A stretch of 64,000 nucleotides of DNA from contig CP046062.1 in NCBI GenBank assembly GCA_009676745.1, positions 1,287,501-1,351,500 on the forward strand. Direction: 5' to 3'. Positions 17,815 to 27,337 of this stretch are shown here, one piece after another (position 1 is the first letter of the stretch; each line of letters begins with the position of its first letter). This DNA comes from Leuconostoc mesenteroides subsp. mesenteroides. GTDB taxonomy: Bacteria > Bacillota > Bacilli > Lactobacillales > Lactobacillaceae. The notes under the pieces are model-generated. The model had not been told where the DNA came from. It made no database searches and saw nothing but the letters and a program-made list of their open reading frames with translations. The position numbers and the translations under genes were made by a program.

Positions 17815-18510
17815 ATGTCACGTTTAAAGTTTGAAAACGTTAGTAAAAAATATGGCACCGGAACCAGTGAATTTTTGGCGTTAGATAATATTAATTTCAG
17901 TGCTGATGCCCAGCAATTAATATTAGTTGTTGGTCCGTCAGGTTCTGGGAAGACGACCTTTTTAACAATTGCTGGTGGATTACAGTCTCCAACATCGGGT
18001 ATGGTGAAAATTAATGGTGAAATAATAGGCGAGCTATCAAAAAAAGAGCAATCGGATCTCCGATTAAATACGGTAGGATTTATTTTGCAGTCATATAATC
18101 TAGTGCCTTACTTAACGGTTAATGAACAATATGAACTAGTAGATAAAGTGAAAGAACAACATTTATCTCATGAAGAATTTCGTGTTGTTTTAAAAACACT
18201 AGCTATCGAAGATTTAGGAGCCAAGTACCCTAACGAACTATCTGGTGGTCAAAGACAGCGTGTTGCTATTGCACGGGCTTTGTATGCTGATCCGGAATAT
18301 ATTTTAGCTGATGAGCCAACCGCTTCATTGGATACGGCTCGGTCTAAAGAAGTGATGTCGCTATTACGTGAATTGGCTCATAAGAATGACAAAACAATTA
18401 TTGTGGTGACACATGACTTACGTTTGAAGGAAGATGTCGATAAGGTTTATCAAATTATTGATGGCAAGATGACCGAAATTGATAACAATACACTTAGTGA
18501 GATGCAGTAA
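17815..18510 (+). CDS. ABC transporter ATP-binding protein, HrtA/LolD-like
   Basis: A 231-residue ATPase. Walker A is GPSGSGKTT (about residues 41-49), the Q-loop follows at LQSYNLVPYLTV, the signature is LSGGQRQRVAIARAL, and Walker B is ILADEPT with TASLD after it. This is the MacB/LolD/HrtA subfamily that works with FtsX-type permeases. It starts 4 bp after the permease gene, with AGGAGG inside that gene's end. The pair forms an exporter for haem or another toxic small molecule (inference from the partner). Confidence 0.88.
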   Translation: MSRLKFENVSKKYGTGTSEFLALDNINFSADAQQLILVVGPSGSGKTTFLTIAGGLQSPTSGMVKINGEIIGELSKKEQSDLRLNTVGFILQSYNLVPYLTVNEQYELVDKVKEQHLSHEEFRVVLKTLAIEDLGAKYPNELSGGQRQRVAIARALYADPEYILADEPTASLDTARSKEVMSLLRELAHKNDKTIIVVTHDLRLKEDVDKVYQIIDGKMTEIDNNTLSEMQ

Positions 18511-18872
18511 AAAAGAGGCATACTAGATAATCTGTAAGCGCTTGCAATAATGATGATGATATTGTATAATTTAACTATAGATTAGAAGAAGTCCTGTAGA
18601 AATGCAATTGCTAGATTTATTTCACGTAAGTGGTATCAATGGATTTCGGCTAATCCATAAGACAACTTGCTCGTTGTTTATATTATGAAGTTAAGTGAAT
18701 GCTACGTGCATGATGTTAATTGACTAGTTTAAGCAGAATAATAACTATTTGACCAAGTAAATCCTTGGAAAATATTGTTAGAGAGTGAGTTGTTTTTTAT
18801 TGTTTAGAGTATTCTTACGCTTAAGGTAGTGGTGAGATTTAACAGCTTATGTTTATTGGAAAGGAAACGCTC
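18511..18872 (+). other. 362-bp leader/intergenic region before the universal stress gene
   Basis: No gene is visible. It holds a cre-like site at 18533-18546, a TATAAT at about 18562, and several short perfect hairpins: ATGGATT/AATCCAT (18639-18658, loop TCGGCT), ACAAC/GTTGT (18662-18677) and CCAAG/CTTGG (18753-18768). If transcription starts near the TATAAT, the stress-gene mRNA would have a structured leader of roughly 300 nt. Confidence 0.4.
18533..18546. promoter_or_regulatory. candidate cre (CcpA) site
   Basis: TGTAAGCGCTTGCA matches TGWAANCGNTNWCA at 13 of 14 positions. It lies just before a TATAAT sequence in the region upstream of the universal stress gene, where bound CcpA could affect transcription. 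Confidence 0.55.
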
Positions 18873-19304
18873 ATGATTAATACAATTGTTGTTGCGACTG
18901 ATGGTAGTGAGGCAGCTATGAGAGCTGTGGAGTACAGCACTCAGTTAGCAAAAAAATTTAATGCAAAGATAGAAATTGTCAGTATCATTCAATATTCTAC
19001 TGTTGCCTATCATGATGGTAGCCAGATTTTTTATGCCTCGATGACAGATAGCCTAACGAAGTTAGCATCAGATAATCTTTCCAAAGCAGCATCTGTTGTT
19101 GAGCCTGCCGGTGTATCATTTGACACACATATGTTTAAAGGAGATGCTCGTTTTATTTTGGTTAACGAGGTCATAGAAAAATATAATCCAGATTTGATTG
19201 TAATGGGAAAAACAGGTACAACAGTCTTGACGCGAATGTTTATTGGTTCTACTGCACGCTATGTATCTGAACGGGCAGATACAAATGTGTTACTTGTAAA
19301 ATAA
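18873..19304 (+). CDS. universal stress protein UspA family, ATP-binding type
   Basis: A 143-residue single-domain Usp protein. It opens with IVVATDGSEAA and ends with GKTGTTVLTRMFIGST, the G-2x-G-9x-G-S/T ATP-binding signature, then VLLVK. ATG 18873 is chosen because GGAAAGGAAA lies just upstream; an ATG at 18849 precedes that site. The cre-like element and long leader upstream suggest control by carbon state. The cellular role of this family in lactic acid bacteria is general stress survival. Confidence 0.88.
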   Translation: MINTIVVATDGSEAAMRAVEYSTQLAKKFNAKIEIVSIIQYSTVAYHDGSQIFYASMTDSLTKLASDNLSKAASVVEPAGVSFDTHMFKGDARFILVNEVIEKYNPDLIVMGKTGTTVLTRMFIGSTARYVSERADTNVLLVK

Positions 19305-19315
19305 GTTTATTTTAT

Positions 19316-19352
19316 AAAAAAACATCTAATCATAAAAATTAGGTGTTTTTTT
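19316..19352. terminator. terminator after the universal stress gene
   Basis: AAAAAACATCTAAT pairs with ATTAGGTGTTTTTT (one G-T pair), loop CATAAAA, with A and T tracts on each side. Confidence 0.8.
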
Positions 19353-19377
19353 GATGATTAAACTGGCGGAAATTCAA

Positions 19378-19503
19378 CTATTTATGATGATGCATCCAGA
19401 ATAAATAGACACCCATAATAGCTAGTATTACTGTAAGCAGCGCATAAATAAGGATATAAATATATCTGATGTGTGACACGATGTAATTTAAAAAAAAGGT
19501 CAT
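19378..19503 (-). CDS. small hydrophobic protein, 41 residues
   Basis: A 41-codon frame on the minus strand: a polar start, one strong membrane segment (YILIYALLTVILAIMGVYLF) and a tail ending MHHHK. The composition fits a single-pass small membrane protein. Only a weak ribosome site is visible before the ATG. No family is recognised. It lies between the universal stress gene and the PH-domain gene, on the same strand as the latter, and ends by the terminator of the former. Confidence 0.5.
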   Translation of the reverse strand: MTFFLNYIVSHIRYIYILIYALLTVILAIMGVYLFWMHHHK

Positions 19504-19628
19504 ATTTTATCTCGCTTATTAATATTTTTTATTATAAATTTATGTTGATGGGTATATCCAATAAAAGTATCGATTATACTTCGGTACATAAAGCTGAATG
19601 GTTTTCAACGCGGCTATATCAATGTTTA

Positions 19629-20006
19629 CTATAAAACTTTTTGAGCTAGTAATTTTTGTACATCTGTCAATGCTTGTCCCTTTTTAAATTGTATGTTCTC
19701 CGATGGTTCAGTTTGTCCGGATATCCAAATTTTTACTTCTCCATCGAGATCAAAGTGACCACTAGTTTCGGTAGAGAATTTCGAAATAGAACGGTAGGCA
19801 ATAGATTTATACGCAACCTTTTTGCCTGTAAAACCTTGAATATCACTTAAAATAAGTCTTTTATTTGTAAAAATAACCAGATCACGTACAAGCCGGAAAG
19901 CATCTTCGACTATTTCTGATTCAATCAAAAGGGGTGCAATTTCTTTTTGGACACTTGCGACAGGAACACTTGAAGCATTACCCATTAATCCGTTTAATAA
20001 ACCCAT
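19629..20006 (-). CDS. bacterial PH-domain protein
   Basis: A 125-residue cytoplasmic protein of the small bacterial pleckstrin-homology family (YvbH-type). The segment LVIFTNKRLILSDIQGFTGKKVAYKSIAYRSISKFS is split here by strand; its central TNKRLIL and YKSI elements are the family hallmarks. The start at 20006 has AAAGGA 7 bases upstream; an ATG at 20021 lies before that site. Such proteins are common in Gram-positives and their function is not established. Confidence 0.82.
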   Translation of the reverse strand: MGLLNGLMGNASSVPVASVQKEIAPLLIESEIVEDAFRLVRDLVIFTNKRLILSDIQGFTGKKVAYKSIAYRSISKFSTETSGHFDLDGEVKIWISGQTEPSENIQFKKGQALTDVQKLLAQKVL

Positions 20007-20021
20007 ATCTAGTCCTTTCAT

Positions 20022-20516
20022 CCATCCGTATTTGAAAAGTTATCTATTACTTTTATTCTATCAATAGAAAAATAAAAAGCAAAAGAACTGCATAAAATAT
20101 TAAAAGATAACAAAGTACAATTATACATATTTTTGTTTTGTCAGTCAGAAAACAAAAGTACCTAAGTTGTTTCGCGGTTATTAATATCTTGAATAGAATG
20201 AAAATGATAAACGTTTCTCATTGTTTATTCTTTTTTATTCACCTATAATAAAGCGTTTATTCAGTTATGTTACAATAGAAGTATCATAATAATTAGATAA
20301 AAATAGTCATATTTATTTCTCTTTTATCATATTTTCATATATTATGGGAATATAAACTTTGGCAGTGAAGAGCGTAACCTCGTTAATTAGAGATATATAA
20401 TGTCTGATTTAAGTTGGTAATGCTTCATTTTTATCTATAAGATGCAATAATTAATCAAATGAGTAGTAGAGCATCTGATTAATTTCATAGGCAGTAAACA
20501 AAAAGGAGGACACTAA
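20022..20516 (+). other. 495-bp region upstream of the P-type ATPase
   Basis: No gene is seen. Two inverted repeats stand out. TTTTGTTTT/AAAACAAAA (20132-20158) encloses GTCAGTCAG. AATTAATCA/TGATTAATT (20449-20484) is extended inward by ATG/CAT past one mismatch and sits 19 bp before the AAGGAGG ribosome site. The second could form a hairpin in the mRNA leader. I looked for the manganese yybP-ykoY riboswitch, which often precedes such ATPases, and could not recognise its conserved segments. Confidence 0.4.
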
Positions 20517-23156
20517 ATGGAAGCATTCCGAAAAGGTGTTAAAGAAACAATTTCATCACATCAAGTTGATATGGGGACAGGCTTAGATACTGAGCAAGTT
20601 GCTAAAAATCGTGAAAAACATGGTGCCAATGTTTTTGTAGCCGAAAAAAAAGTTTCATTGTTGAAAAAAATCTTAATCAGCCTAAATGATGTTGCTACAA
20701 TCATTTTGCTAATCGCTGCGGTTATTTCATTTGTTGCTACATATTTAGAAGACACAGGAAACTATTTTGAAAGTCTCTTAATTATTGGTATTGTCGTTAT
20801 TAATTCGGTCTTAGCAATTGTTCAGGAAGGAAAGGCTGAGGATTCACTAGCGGCCCTGCAAAATCTTAATCGAACAAAAGTTAAAGTTTTACGTGACGGA
20901 CAGATAGAACAGATTGACGCGGACGATGTTGTGTTTGGGGATGTATTAGTTGTCGAAAATGGTAGCGCAATTGCCGCTGATGCTCGTCTAATTGAGGCTA
21001 TTGAACTTCAAGCTGAAGAATCTGCTTTAACAGGAGAAAGTTTGCCGGTTGAAAAAAATGCAGATGCCACGTTTAAACCAAATGATGAAGTTGGTCTTGG
21101 AGAACGAATTACGATGGTGTATCGTGGGACAACAATTGTTAACGGTCATGGACGAGCAATCGTGACGGCCGTTGGTATGCAGACTGAAATGGGTAAAATT
21201 GCAAGTCTACTGAGTAACGAGTCAAAAATTCCACTAACACCATTGCAGAGACGTCTAGTTCAATTAGGAAAAAATATTTCTTGGGTTGCTATAGGTGCTG
21301 CGGTAGTTGTGCTTGGGCTAGGTATTTACCAAGGTATGGATTTGAAGCACATTTTTTTGACAGCTATTTCGTTAGCTGTCGCGGTTGTTCCAGAAACATT
21401 AGCAGTAATTGTGACAATGACACTGGCACTGGGTGTTCAACGAATCGCACAAAAACATGCAATTATTAGACGGTTGCCAGCAGTAGAAACTTTGGGTACA
21501 ACAAATGTCATTGCTTCCGATAAAACGGGTACATTGACACAAAATAAGATGACTGTTCGAAAAGTTTGGCAAGATGAACAGGATCATTTAGCCGATATTT
21601 CAAATGGATTGGATGATGCTACTAAGGAAGTATTGTCTTTGGCGGCCATATCAACCAATGTCTCAGTTAAAACTGTTGCTGGGCAGACTGATTATGATGG
21701 GCTACCAACAGAAGTCGCGTTAGTAAGAGCTATTGAAGAAGAAGAATCTCGCGAAGAATTGTTAGAAAAGTATCCGTTAGTGGAACAGATACCGTTTAAT
21801 TCAACGAAAAAAAGAATGACCACTGTCCACAAGCAACCAGAAGGTGGTTACATTGCGATTACCAAGGGCGCATTTGATGTTTTGCTACCAATGATTAAAC
21901 ACGGAAATCACGATAAAGCTGAAAATGTTAACAGAACTTTCGGTGAACAGGCATTACGTGTTTTGACAATAGCTAAAAGAACATTTGATGTTATGCCGGA
22001 AGCGCCAACACAAGAGTTTTATGAACAAGATTTGACATTAGTCGGGTTAGTTGGTATTATCGATCCGCCACGCCCAGAATCAGCACCAGCAGTTGAAAAG
22101 GCACGTCTTGCAGGTGTTAGAACAATTATGATCACTGGGGATCACGTTGAAACAGCTAGTGCAATTGCACGTGAAATTGGTATTTTACGTACTGGAGATC
22201 AAACAATTACAGGTTCAGAATTAGCTAAACTATCAGACAAAGAGCTCGATGCTAATGTGCAAAAGTATAGTGTATACGCCCGTGTGACACCAACTGATAA
22301 AATTAGAATTATTAAATCATGGCAAAGGCAAGATGCAACGATTGCGATGACTGGAGATGGTGTCAACGATGCCCCAGCATTAAAAGCAGCAGATGTTGGT
22401 ATTTCGATGGGTGAGACAGGGACAGATGTTGCTCGTGAAGCTTCGGATATCATTTTGACTGATGACAATTTTGCGACGATTATTAATGCTATTTCTGAAG
22501 GACGTGGTGTTTATGTTAAAGTTCGAAAGACAATTAATTTCTTATTAAGTGCCAATATATCAGAGTTGTTAGTGATCCTGATAGCTATGTTGCTAGGATG
22601 GGGATCACCATTGCTACCTGTGCATCTGTTGTTCATTAACTTGGTATCAGATGGTTTGCCAGGATTTGCTATTAGCCGTGAGCCAATGTTAACCAATGTT
22701 ATGAACGAACCACCTATGCCTAAAAATACTAGGTTATTTGCACAAGGGTTAGGTCGTCAAATTGGTTTAAATGCTGCTTTATTTGCAATTGTCACTTTGG
22801 CAGCTATCTGGGTTGGACAAAATGTTGTCTTTGGTGGCTTGCAACCTAACGAACAAATTGGTCAAACAATGGCTTTCACCCTTCTGTCATTGACTTCTAT
22901 ATTCCATGTGTTCAATATTCGCTCGGAAAAGACGCTTTTTGCTATTAGTTATCGTGCTAATCCTTCATTAGTTAACATGGCAATTTTAGCGACAGTAATT
23001 ACCTTGGTGATTACGTTAATACCTCTTACACAGTCATTATTTGGTTTAACAGCACTTTCATTAGGACATTGGCTCGTGATTATAGTTCTCTCTTTAGTAC
23101 CTACAATTGTTATTGAATTGTTGAAGTATATACGCCCAACATTATTTAAAGTGTGA
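20517..23156 (+). CDS. cation-transporting P-type ATPase, P2A (Ca2+/Mn2+) type
   Basis: An 879-residue pump. It has an N-terminal cation ATPase domain, the TGES actuator loop (ALTGESLPV), helix M4 with VPETLAVIVTMTLALG, the phosphorylation motif SDKTGTLTQ with Asp335, the KGAFDVLL nucleotide-binding segment, TGDGVNDAPALKAADVG, and six C-terminal membrane helices. The PETLA form of the M4 ion-binding loop fits the PMR1/SERCA-like group, which moves calcium or manganese out of the cytoplasm; sodium or potassium pumping is less likely. GGAGG precedes the ATG and a long leader lies upstream. Monocistronic. Confidence 0.92.
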   Translation: MEAFRKGVKETISSHQVDMGTGLDTEQVAKNREKHGANVFVAEKKVSLLKKILISLNDVATIILLIAAVISFVATYLEDTGNYFESLLIIGIVVINSVLAIVQEGKAEDSLAALQNLNRTKVKVLRDGQIEQIDADDVVFGDVLVVENGSAIAADARLIEAIELQAEESALTGESLPVEKNADATFKPNDEVGLGERITMVYRGTTIVNGHGRAIVTAVGMQTEMGKIASLLSNESKIPLTPLQRRLVQLGKNISWVAIGAAVVVLGLGIYQGMDLKHIFLTAISLAVAVVPETLAVIVTMTLALGVQRIAQKHAIIRRLPAVETLGTTNVIASDKTGTLTQNKMTVRKVWQDEQDHLADISNGLDDATKEVLSLAAISTNVSVKTVAGQTDYDGLPTEVALVRAIEEEESREELLEKYPLVEQIPFNSTKKRMTTVHKQPEGGYIAITKGAFDVLLPMIKHGNHDKAENVNRTFGEQALRVLTIAKRTFDVMPEAPTQEFYEQDLTLVGLVGIIDPPRPESAPAVEKARLAGVRTIMITGDHVETASAIAREIGILRTGDQTITGSELAKLSDKELDANVQKYSVYARVTPTDKIRIIKSWQRQDATIAMTGDGVNDAPALKAADVGISMGETGTDVAREASDIILTDDNFATIINAISEGRGVYVKVRKTINFLLSANISELLVILIAMLLGWGSPLLPVHLLFINLVSDGLPGFAISREPMLTNVMNEPPMPKNTRLFAQGLGRQIGLNAALFAIVTLAAIWVGQNVVFGGLQPNEQIGQTMAFTLLSLTSIFHVFNIRSEKTLFAISYRANPSLVNMAILATVITLVITLIPLTQSLFGLTALSLGHWLVIIVLSLVPTIVIELLKYIRPTLFKV

Positions 23157-23170
23157 TAAATAAAAAATAA

Positions 23171-23201
23171 AAAAGCTTTGTTCCAAAGACAAAGCTTTTT
23201 T
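23171..23201. terminator. bidirectional terminator
   Basis: AAAAGCTTTG and CAAAGCTTTT form a 10-bp stem with T and A tracts, between convergent genes. Confidence 0.85.
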
Positions 23202-23227
23202 ATTTATTTTAAATCTATTTATAACCT

Positions 23228-24406
23228 TTAATTCAAAATATTTTGATGTACTTTTTTCTGCAATAGCGTTTGGTAAATTAATACAATAATTGTCAGAATA
23301 ATCAATAACCAGAATGCTGTTAAGAATGGGCTGGCATGTGTCGTTAATGAGTTCATTTTTCCTAATTCACTTAAGAACAAGGGAGTTGAGAAGGATCCAA
23401 GGTTTGCACCAATTAATAGCGTTGAGTTAGCCAATGTTTCTGATCCTTTTGGTGCTATGACACTGACCAGCGAGAAGATATAAGATCCTACAAGTGGATA
23501 TGACATACCACAAACGATAGCACCAAGTGTAACACCAAAAACACTGTTAACACTAACCATGATTAATGAACCAAGTGCCATAAATAAAATGCCCAATGGT
23601 AAAATGAATTTTTTAACAAAGCTATAGATACGTCCGAAAAGTATGCCCATGACCATACCCATCAATGTATTAGCCGAAATAATCAAGCTTGAAACAGCAC
23701 TTGATTTTGAAAAATCAGTGACGATGATATTTGGAATTTGAATAATAACTGCTGTTGAACAGGCAACCATAAATGCTAGCAACACCGTCATAATAATAAC
23801 CGGTAAGTTAATACGTTGTTTCCTATTGTCGTTACCTTGTGGAACAGGTGGTTCGGGCACTACTTTTAAGAAGAAGGCGAGTAGTGGGAAAGCTAAAAGA
23901 TAGATTAAAAATGATGCGTGCCAGTTAATTAACACAAGTACACCCACGACAACATTTAAAATTGAAACACCTATTTGTTCAGTAGCAGAACGAAAACCAA
24001 GCATTTGAGAACGTGCGGGATCTTCGTAAAATAAATCAATAATGGTGATGGCAAGTGAGTTAAACAAACCAATACCACAGCCAACAATTAACCTTGAAAT
24101 TAAAATCAAAATGAAGCTATGTGAGAAAAATGGAAATACACCAGCTACGCCTGTTAAAATCAATCCAATTGTAATGGTTTTTTTAATACCAAGCTTTTTC
24201 GAAATGATACCAGAGAGAAGCAATGTTGTCATAACTGAAAACTGCTGTATGGTAGCAATCATATCAATTTGTGATACAGAAATATCTGGAAAACTTTTCG
24301 CCATTTCAGGCAATGCAGAGGAAATGGCTGTACCTGTTGTAATCATGACAGATACTGATAAAACAGCTAAAACAAAAATTTTAGAATGAGGATTTTTTTG
24401 ATTCAA
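23228..24406 (-). CDS. MFS transporter, probably for isomalto-oligosaccharides or related sugars
   Basis: A 392-residue 12-helix major facilitator. The first half holds the drug/sugar MFS loop (SKKLGIKKTITIGL) and RLIVGCGIGLFNSLA. The start codon is TTG at 24406, with GAAGG 8 bases upstream. It lies 31 bp after the oligo-1,6-glucosidase gene on the same strand and under the same LacI operators, which suggests it imports the glucosidase substrate. Sequence alone would also allow a drug efflux role, so the sugar assignment rests on context. Confidence 0.8.
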   Translation of the reverse strand: MNQKNPHSKIFVLAVLSVSVMITTGTAISSALPEMAKSFPDISVSQIDMIATIQQFSVMTTLLLSGIISKKLGIKKTITIGLILTGVAGVFPFFSHSFILILISRLIVGCGIGLFNSLAITIIDLFYEDPARSQMLGFRSATEQIGVSILNVVVGVLVLINWHASFLIYLLAFPLLAFFLKVVPEPPVPQGNDNRKQRINLPVIIMTVLLAFMVACSTAVIIQIPNIIVTDFSKSSAVSSLIISANTLMGMVMGILFGRIYSFVKKFILPLGILFMALGSLIMVSVNSVFGVTLGAIVCGMSYPLVGSYIFSLVSVIAPKGSETLANSTLLIGANLGSFSTPLFLSELGKMNSLTTHASPFLTAFWLLIILTIIVLIYQTLLQKKVHQNILN

Positions 24407-24437
24407 AATAGCACCTTCTTTTTGTCAGAAAACTTAA

Positions 24438-26108
24438 TTATTTTGTTAAAAGATAAACTTTGCTTTCATATGGACGTAAGGTTGTTCCTTGATCATCTGA
24501 ATAGTTATTGATTAACAATTCTGCCGATTTCGTCTGTTCATAGTCACGAGTGACTACTTTATCAGTGAAGTTACTCAACACAAGGATAGACTGATCTTGA
24601 TAATGACGAAGGTATGCGTATACCTGGTTGTCTTCAGGATCAATTGCTTCAAACGTTCCGTATCTAACAATCTCTGAATCACGACGAAGTTGTATTAATT
24701 TCTGGTAATGATAGTAAACGGAGTCGTTATCAGATAAAGCATTTTCGGCATTAATGGTTGTGTAATTTTTGTTTGGTGCATACCAAGGTGTCACCTTTGA
24801 AAATCCGGCATTTTGTTGGTCATTCCATTGCATAGGAGTTCTCGCATTATCACGCGACACATTAGCTAAATACTTTAGCATGGTTGTGCTGTCAACAATC
24901 TTTTGCTTATCAACGAATTCATTATAAAAGTTGATCGATTCAATATCTTCATATTGTTCCAAACTTTCAAAATGACCGTTAGTCATGCCTAATTCTTCAC
25001 CTTGATAAACATAAGGTGTACCTTGCAACATATGCAAGGTGGTTGCTAACATTTTAGCAGATAATACTCTGAATTCAGGTTGATCATTTCCAAATCGAGA
25101 AACGGCACGTGGCTGGTCGTGATTATTCCAATAGAGGCTGTTCCATCCTTTGCCATCTAAGTCAAGTTGCCAACGATTTAGGGACTTTTTTAACTCTACT
25201 AGTTTAATAGGTTCGTCATTCCATTTGCCAAGTCTAACGTCTGGATTGCCACTAAGCGAAACATGTTCAAATTGGAAGACCATGTTCAATTCATGGCTAT
25301 CTAATCCAGTGTACTTAATCGCATCTTCAGGAGTTGTGCCAGGCATTTCACCAACAGTAATTGTGTCATATTGGGATAATACTTCGTCGTTCATTTGGCG
25401 TAAAAATTCATTAAGCCGGTGTCCATCTGCTACAAAGTCCATGGTTGTTCCAGAAGTTACTGGCCCTGTGACGTCAGGCAAACCTTCAGGTTTAGAAATT
25501 AAATTGATTACATCCATTCGGAATCCATCAACACCTTTATCCAACCAAAAACGTTCAATATCGAATACGGCTTCGCGAACTTCCGGATTTTCCCAATTAA
25601 GATCGGGTTGCTCTTCGGCAAACATATGCAGATAGTATTGCTTTCGTTCAGGAACATATGTCCAAGCAGAGCCGCCAAATGCTGCAAGCCAATTATTTGG
25701 TTCATGTCCGTCTACTGGGTCTCGCCAAATATAATAATCGGCGTATTCATTTGATTGGCCTTTGCGACTCTCTTTAAACCAAGCATGTTGATCCGACGTA
25801 TGATTAACAACCAAGTCCATCATGATTTTAAGATCTAGTTGATGTGCTTGTTGAAGTAAATCTTCAAAATCTTGCATTGTACCATAATCTGGGTTGATAT
25901 TACGATAGTCAGCAATGTCATATCCATTATCTTTATTTGGAGAAACATAAATAGGATTTAACCAGATTACATTAGCACCCAAGTTATGAATATACTGTAA
26001 TCGTTGTGTAATACCAGCAAGATCGCCAATACCATCGTTATTACTATCTTGAAAACTCATCGGATATATCTGATATACTACCGAGTCCTTAAACCACTGT
26101 TTTGTCAT
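24438..26108 (-). CDS. oligo-1,6-glucosidase / glucan 1,6-alpha-glucosidase (GH13 subfamily 31)
   Basis: A 556-residue cytoplasmic alpha-glucosidase. The four GH13 regions are present: DLVVNHTSDQH, GFRMDVINL with nucleophile Asp199, VGEMPGT with the acid/base Glu, and NNHDQPRAVSRFG with the transition-state Asp. A calcium-type loop DSNNDGIGD lies near residues 21-29. Val200 after the nucleophile goes with alpha-1,6 specificity in this family. It would release glucose from the ends of isomalto-oligosaccharides such as dextran fragments. First gene of an operon with the MFS transporter, controlled by two LacI operators upstream. Paralogs begin at 58709 and 61824. Confidence 0.92.
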   Translation of the reverse strand: MTKQWFKDSVVYQIYPMSFQDSNNDGIGDLAGITQRLQYIHNLGANVIWLNPIYVSPNKDNGYDIADYRNINPDYGTMQDFEDLLQQAHQLDLKIMMDLVVNHTSDQHAWFKESRKGQSNEYADYYIWRDPVDGHEPNNWLAAFGGSAWTYVPERKQYYLHMFAEEQPDLNWENPEVREAVFDIERFWLDKGVDGFRMDVINLISKPEGLPDVTGPVTSGTTMDFVADGHRLNEFLRQMNDEVLSQYDTITVGEMPGTTPEDAIKYTGLDSHELNMVFQFEHVSLSGNPDVRLGKWNDEPIKLVELKKSLNRWQLDLDGKGWNSLYWNNHDQPRAVSRFGNDQPEFRVLSAKMLATTLHMLQGTPYVYQGEELGMTNGHFESLEQYEDIESINFYNEFVDKQKIVDSTTMLKYLANVSRDNARTPMQWNDQQNAGFSKVTPWYAPNKNYTTINAENALSDNDSVYYHYQKLIQLRRDSEIVRYGTFEAIDPEDNQVYAYLRHYQDQSILVLSNFTDKVVTRDYEQTKSAELLINNYSDDQGTTLRPYESKVYLLTK

Positions 26109-26154
26109 TGTTTGATTCTCCTCTTTATTTTATACTCATAGGATACCATTTTGC

Positions 26155-26166
26155 GTAAACGTTTAC
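26155..26166. promoter_or_regulatory. LacI-family operator O1
   Basis: GTAAACGTTTAC is a perfect 12-bp palindrome in the divergent region between the GH13 gene and its LacI regulator. The same 12-mer occurs at 26187 and at 58664. Confidence 0.85.
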
Positions 26167-26186
26167 AATCCTTTTATACCAGTTAA

Positions 26187-26198
26187 GTAAACGTTTAC
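26187..26198. promoter_or_regulatory. LacI-family operator O2
   Basis: GTAAACGTTTAC again, here inside a 16-bp perfect palindrome AAGTAAACGTTTACTT (26185-26200). Its centre is exactly 32 bp from O1, about three helical turns, so two dimers would bind the same DNA face. Confidence 0.85.
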
Positions 26199-26320
26199 TT
26201 TGTTTGAAGATTGATGTCATCATAAAGATACGATAAAAATAAGAATTTATTTAATTTATCAGATTGAATGGTGTTGAGATATAATAAAATAAGCTAGTAA
26301 GTCAGAAAACGGAGTTAATA

Positions 26321-27301
26321 ATGTCAGTTACAATTAAAGATGTTGCTAAAAAAGCTAATGTTTCAATCGCAACTGTTTCCAGAGTATTGGCGGGTAAAAA
26401 AGAAGCATACGCTCTAACAACTGAAAAGAGAGTAAACAAAGCAATCCAAGAATTAGGTTATAAAAAGAATAAAACTGCGGTAGAATTAGTGACCATGAAA
26501 AGTAATGTTATTGCGATTCTAGTATCAACTCCCAAAACAAATTTTGCGATGAAAATCATTGAAAGTATTCAAAAAAATGCCTATGAAAAAGGTTTGAGTG
26601 TGATAATTTTATTTGTTGGTGATAATGACGAGGAAACGCAAATCAAAGCACTTAATACTGTTATTGAACGACCAGTTAAGGGCATATTATTAATTTCCGT
26701 AGAATTATGTTGTGATGCCATCAATTTACTCAAGAATAGTGGTATTTCGAATGTATTCGTTTCAACTGCAATGAGTAAAAAATCAAAGTTTGTGTCTTCA
26801 GATGACTTTCAAATAGGGTATGAAGCAACCAAGTTTTTAATTAATAAGGGTCACAAAAAAATTGGTCTATCCAGTTTGGATGTCGATAAATTTATAGGGC
26901 AACAACGATTAGCTGGTTATTTGTCAGCTTTGCAAGAATATCATATTCCTAAAAGTGATGATTGGATTTTTGAGGGTGATTACTCATATGAAAGTGGTGT
27001 AGCATCAATGCAATATTATGCAACGCAAACGGATATAACAGCAGTTATTGGTACGAGTGACTTGGCAGCAATAGGGATTATTAACACAGCTCAAAAACTA
27101 GACATTAAGGTGCCTTCGCAACTAGCAGTGATTAGCATCGACGGCACCTATTTAGTTGATATTGTTAGTCCTCGCGTTACTAGTGTTACACAGTCATTCT
27201 ATAATATGGGAGCAACTGCTTTGAATATGTTGTTTGGTGAAGACAATGGGGACAGCCATATTTATACTTCCTTTAAAATAGACGAACGTGAGAGTAGTTG
27301 A
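26321..27301 (+). CDS. LacI-family repressor of the isomalto-oligosaccharide operon
   Basis: A 326-residue LacI/GalR protein. The HTH (TIKDVAKKANVSIATVSRVL) is followed by the hinge and a periplasmic-binding-like sugar domain (ISIDGTYLVDIVSPRVTSV near the C-terminus). It is divergent from the GH13/MFS operon, with the two GTAAACGTTTAC operators between them. The Ala-then-Arg pattern in the recognition helix (IATVSR) is typical of regulators that bind sites with a central CG. It probably represses the operon until an alpha-glucoside binds. The ribosome site is CGGAG. It is close in type to the LacI protein from 58601. Confidence 0.9.
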   Translation: MSVTIKDVAKKANVSIATVSRVLAGKKEAYALTTEKRVNKAIQELGYKKNKTAVELVTMKSNVIAILVSTPKTNFAMKIIESIQKNAYEKGLSVIILFVGDNDEETQIKALNTVIERPVKGILLISVELCCDAINLLKNSGISNVFVSTAMSKKSKFVSSDDFQIGYEATKFLINKGHKKIGLSSLDVDKFIGQQRLAGYLSALQEYHIPKSDDWIFEGDYSYESGVASMQYYATQTDITAVIGTSDLAAIGIINTAQKLDIKVPSQLAVISIDGTYLVDIVSPRVTSVTQSFYNMGATALNMLFGEDNGDSHIYTSFKIDERESS

Positions 27302-27337
27302 ATCAAAGTAGAATGATGACAGATCATATGTATTTTA

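Noticed and set aside
20210..20235. cre-like sequence around ATAAACGTTTCTCA
   Set aside because: Aligned on the central CG it misses several required positions of the consensus.
20160..20516. Manganese yybP-ykoY riboswitch before the P-type ATPase
   Set aside because: Its conserved segments could not be found by eye; a covariance search would settle it.
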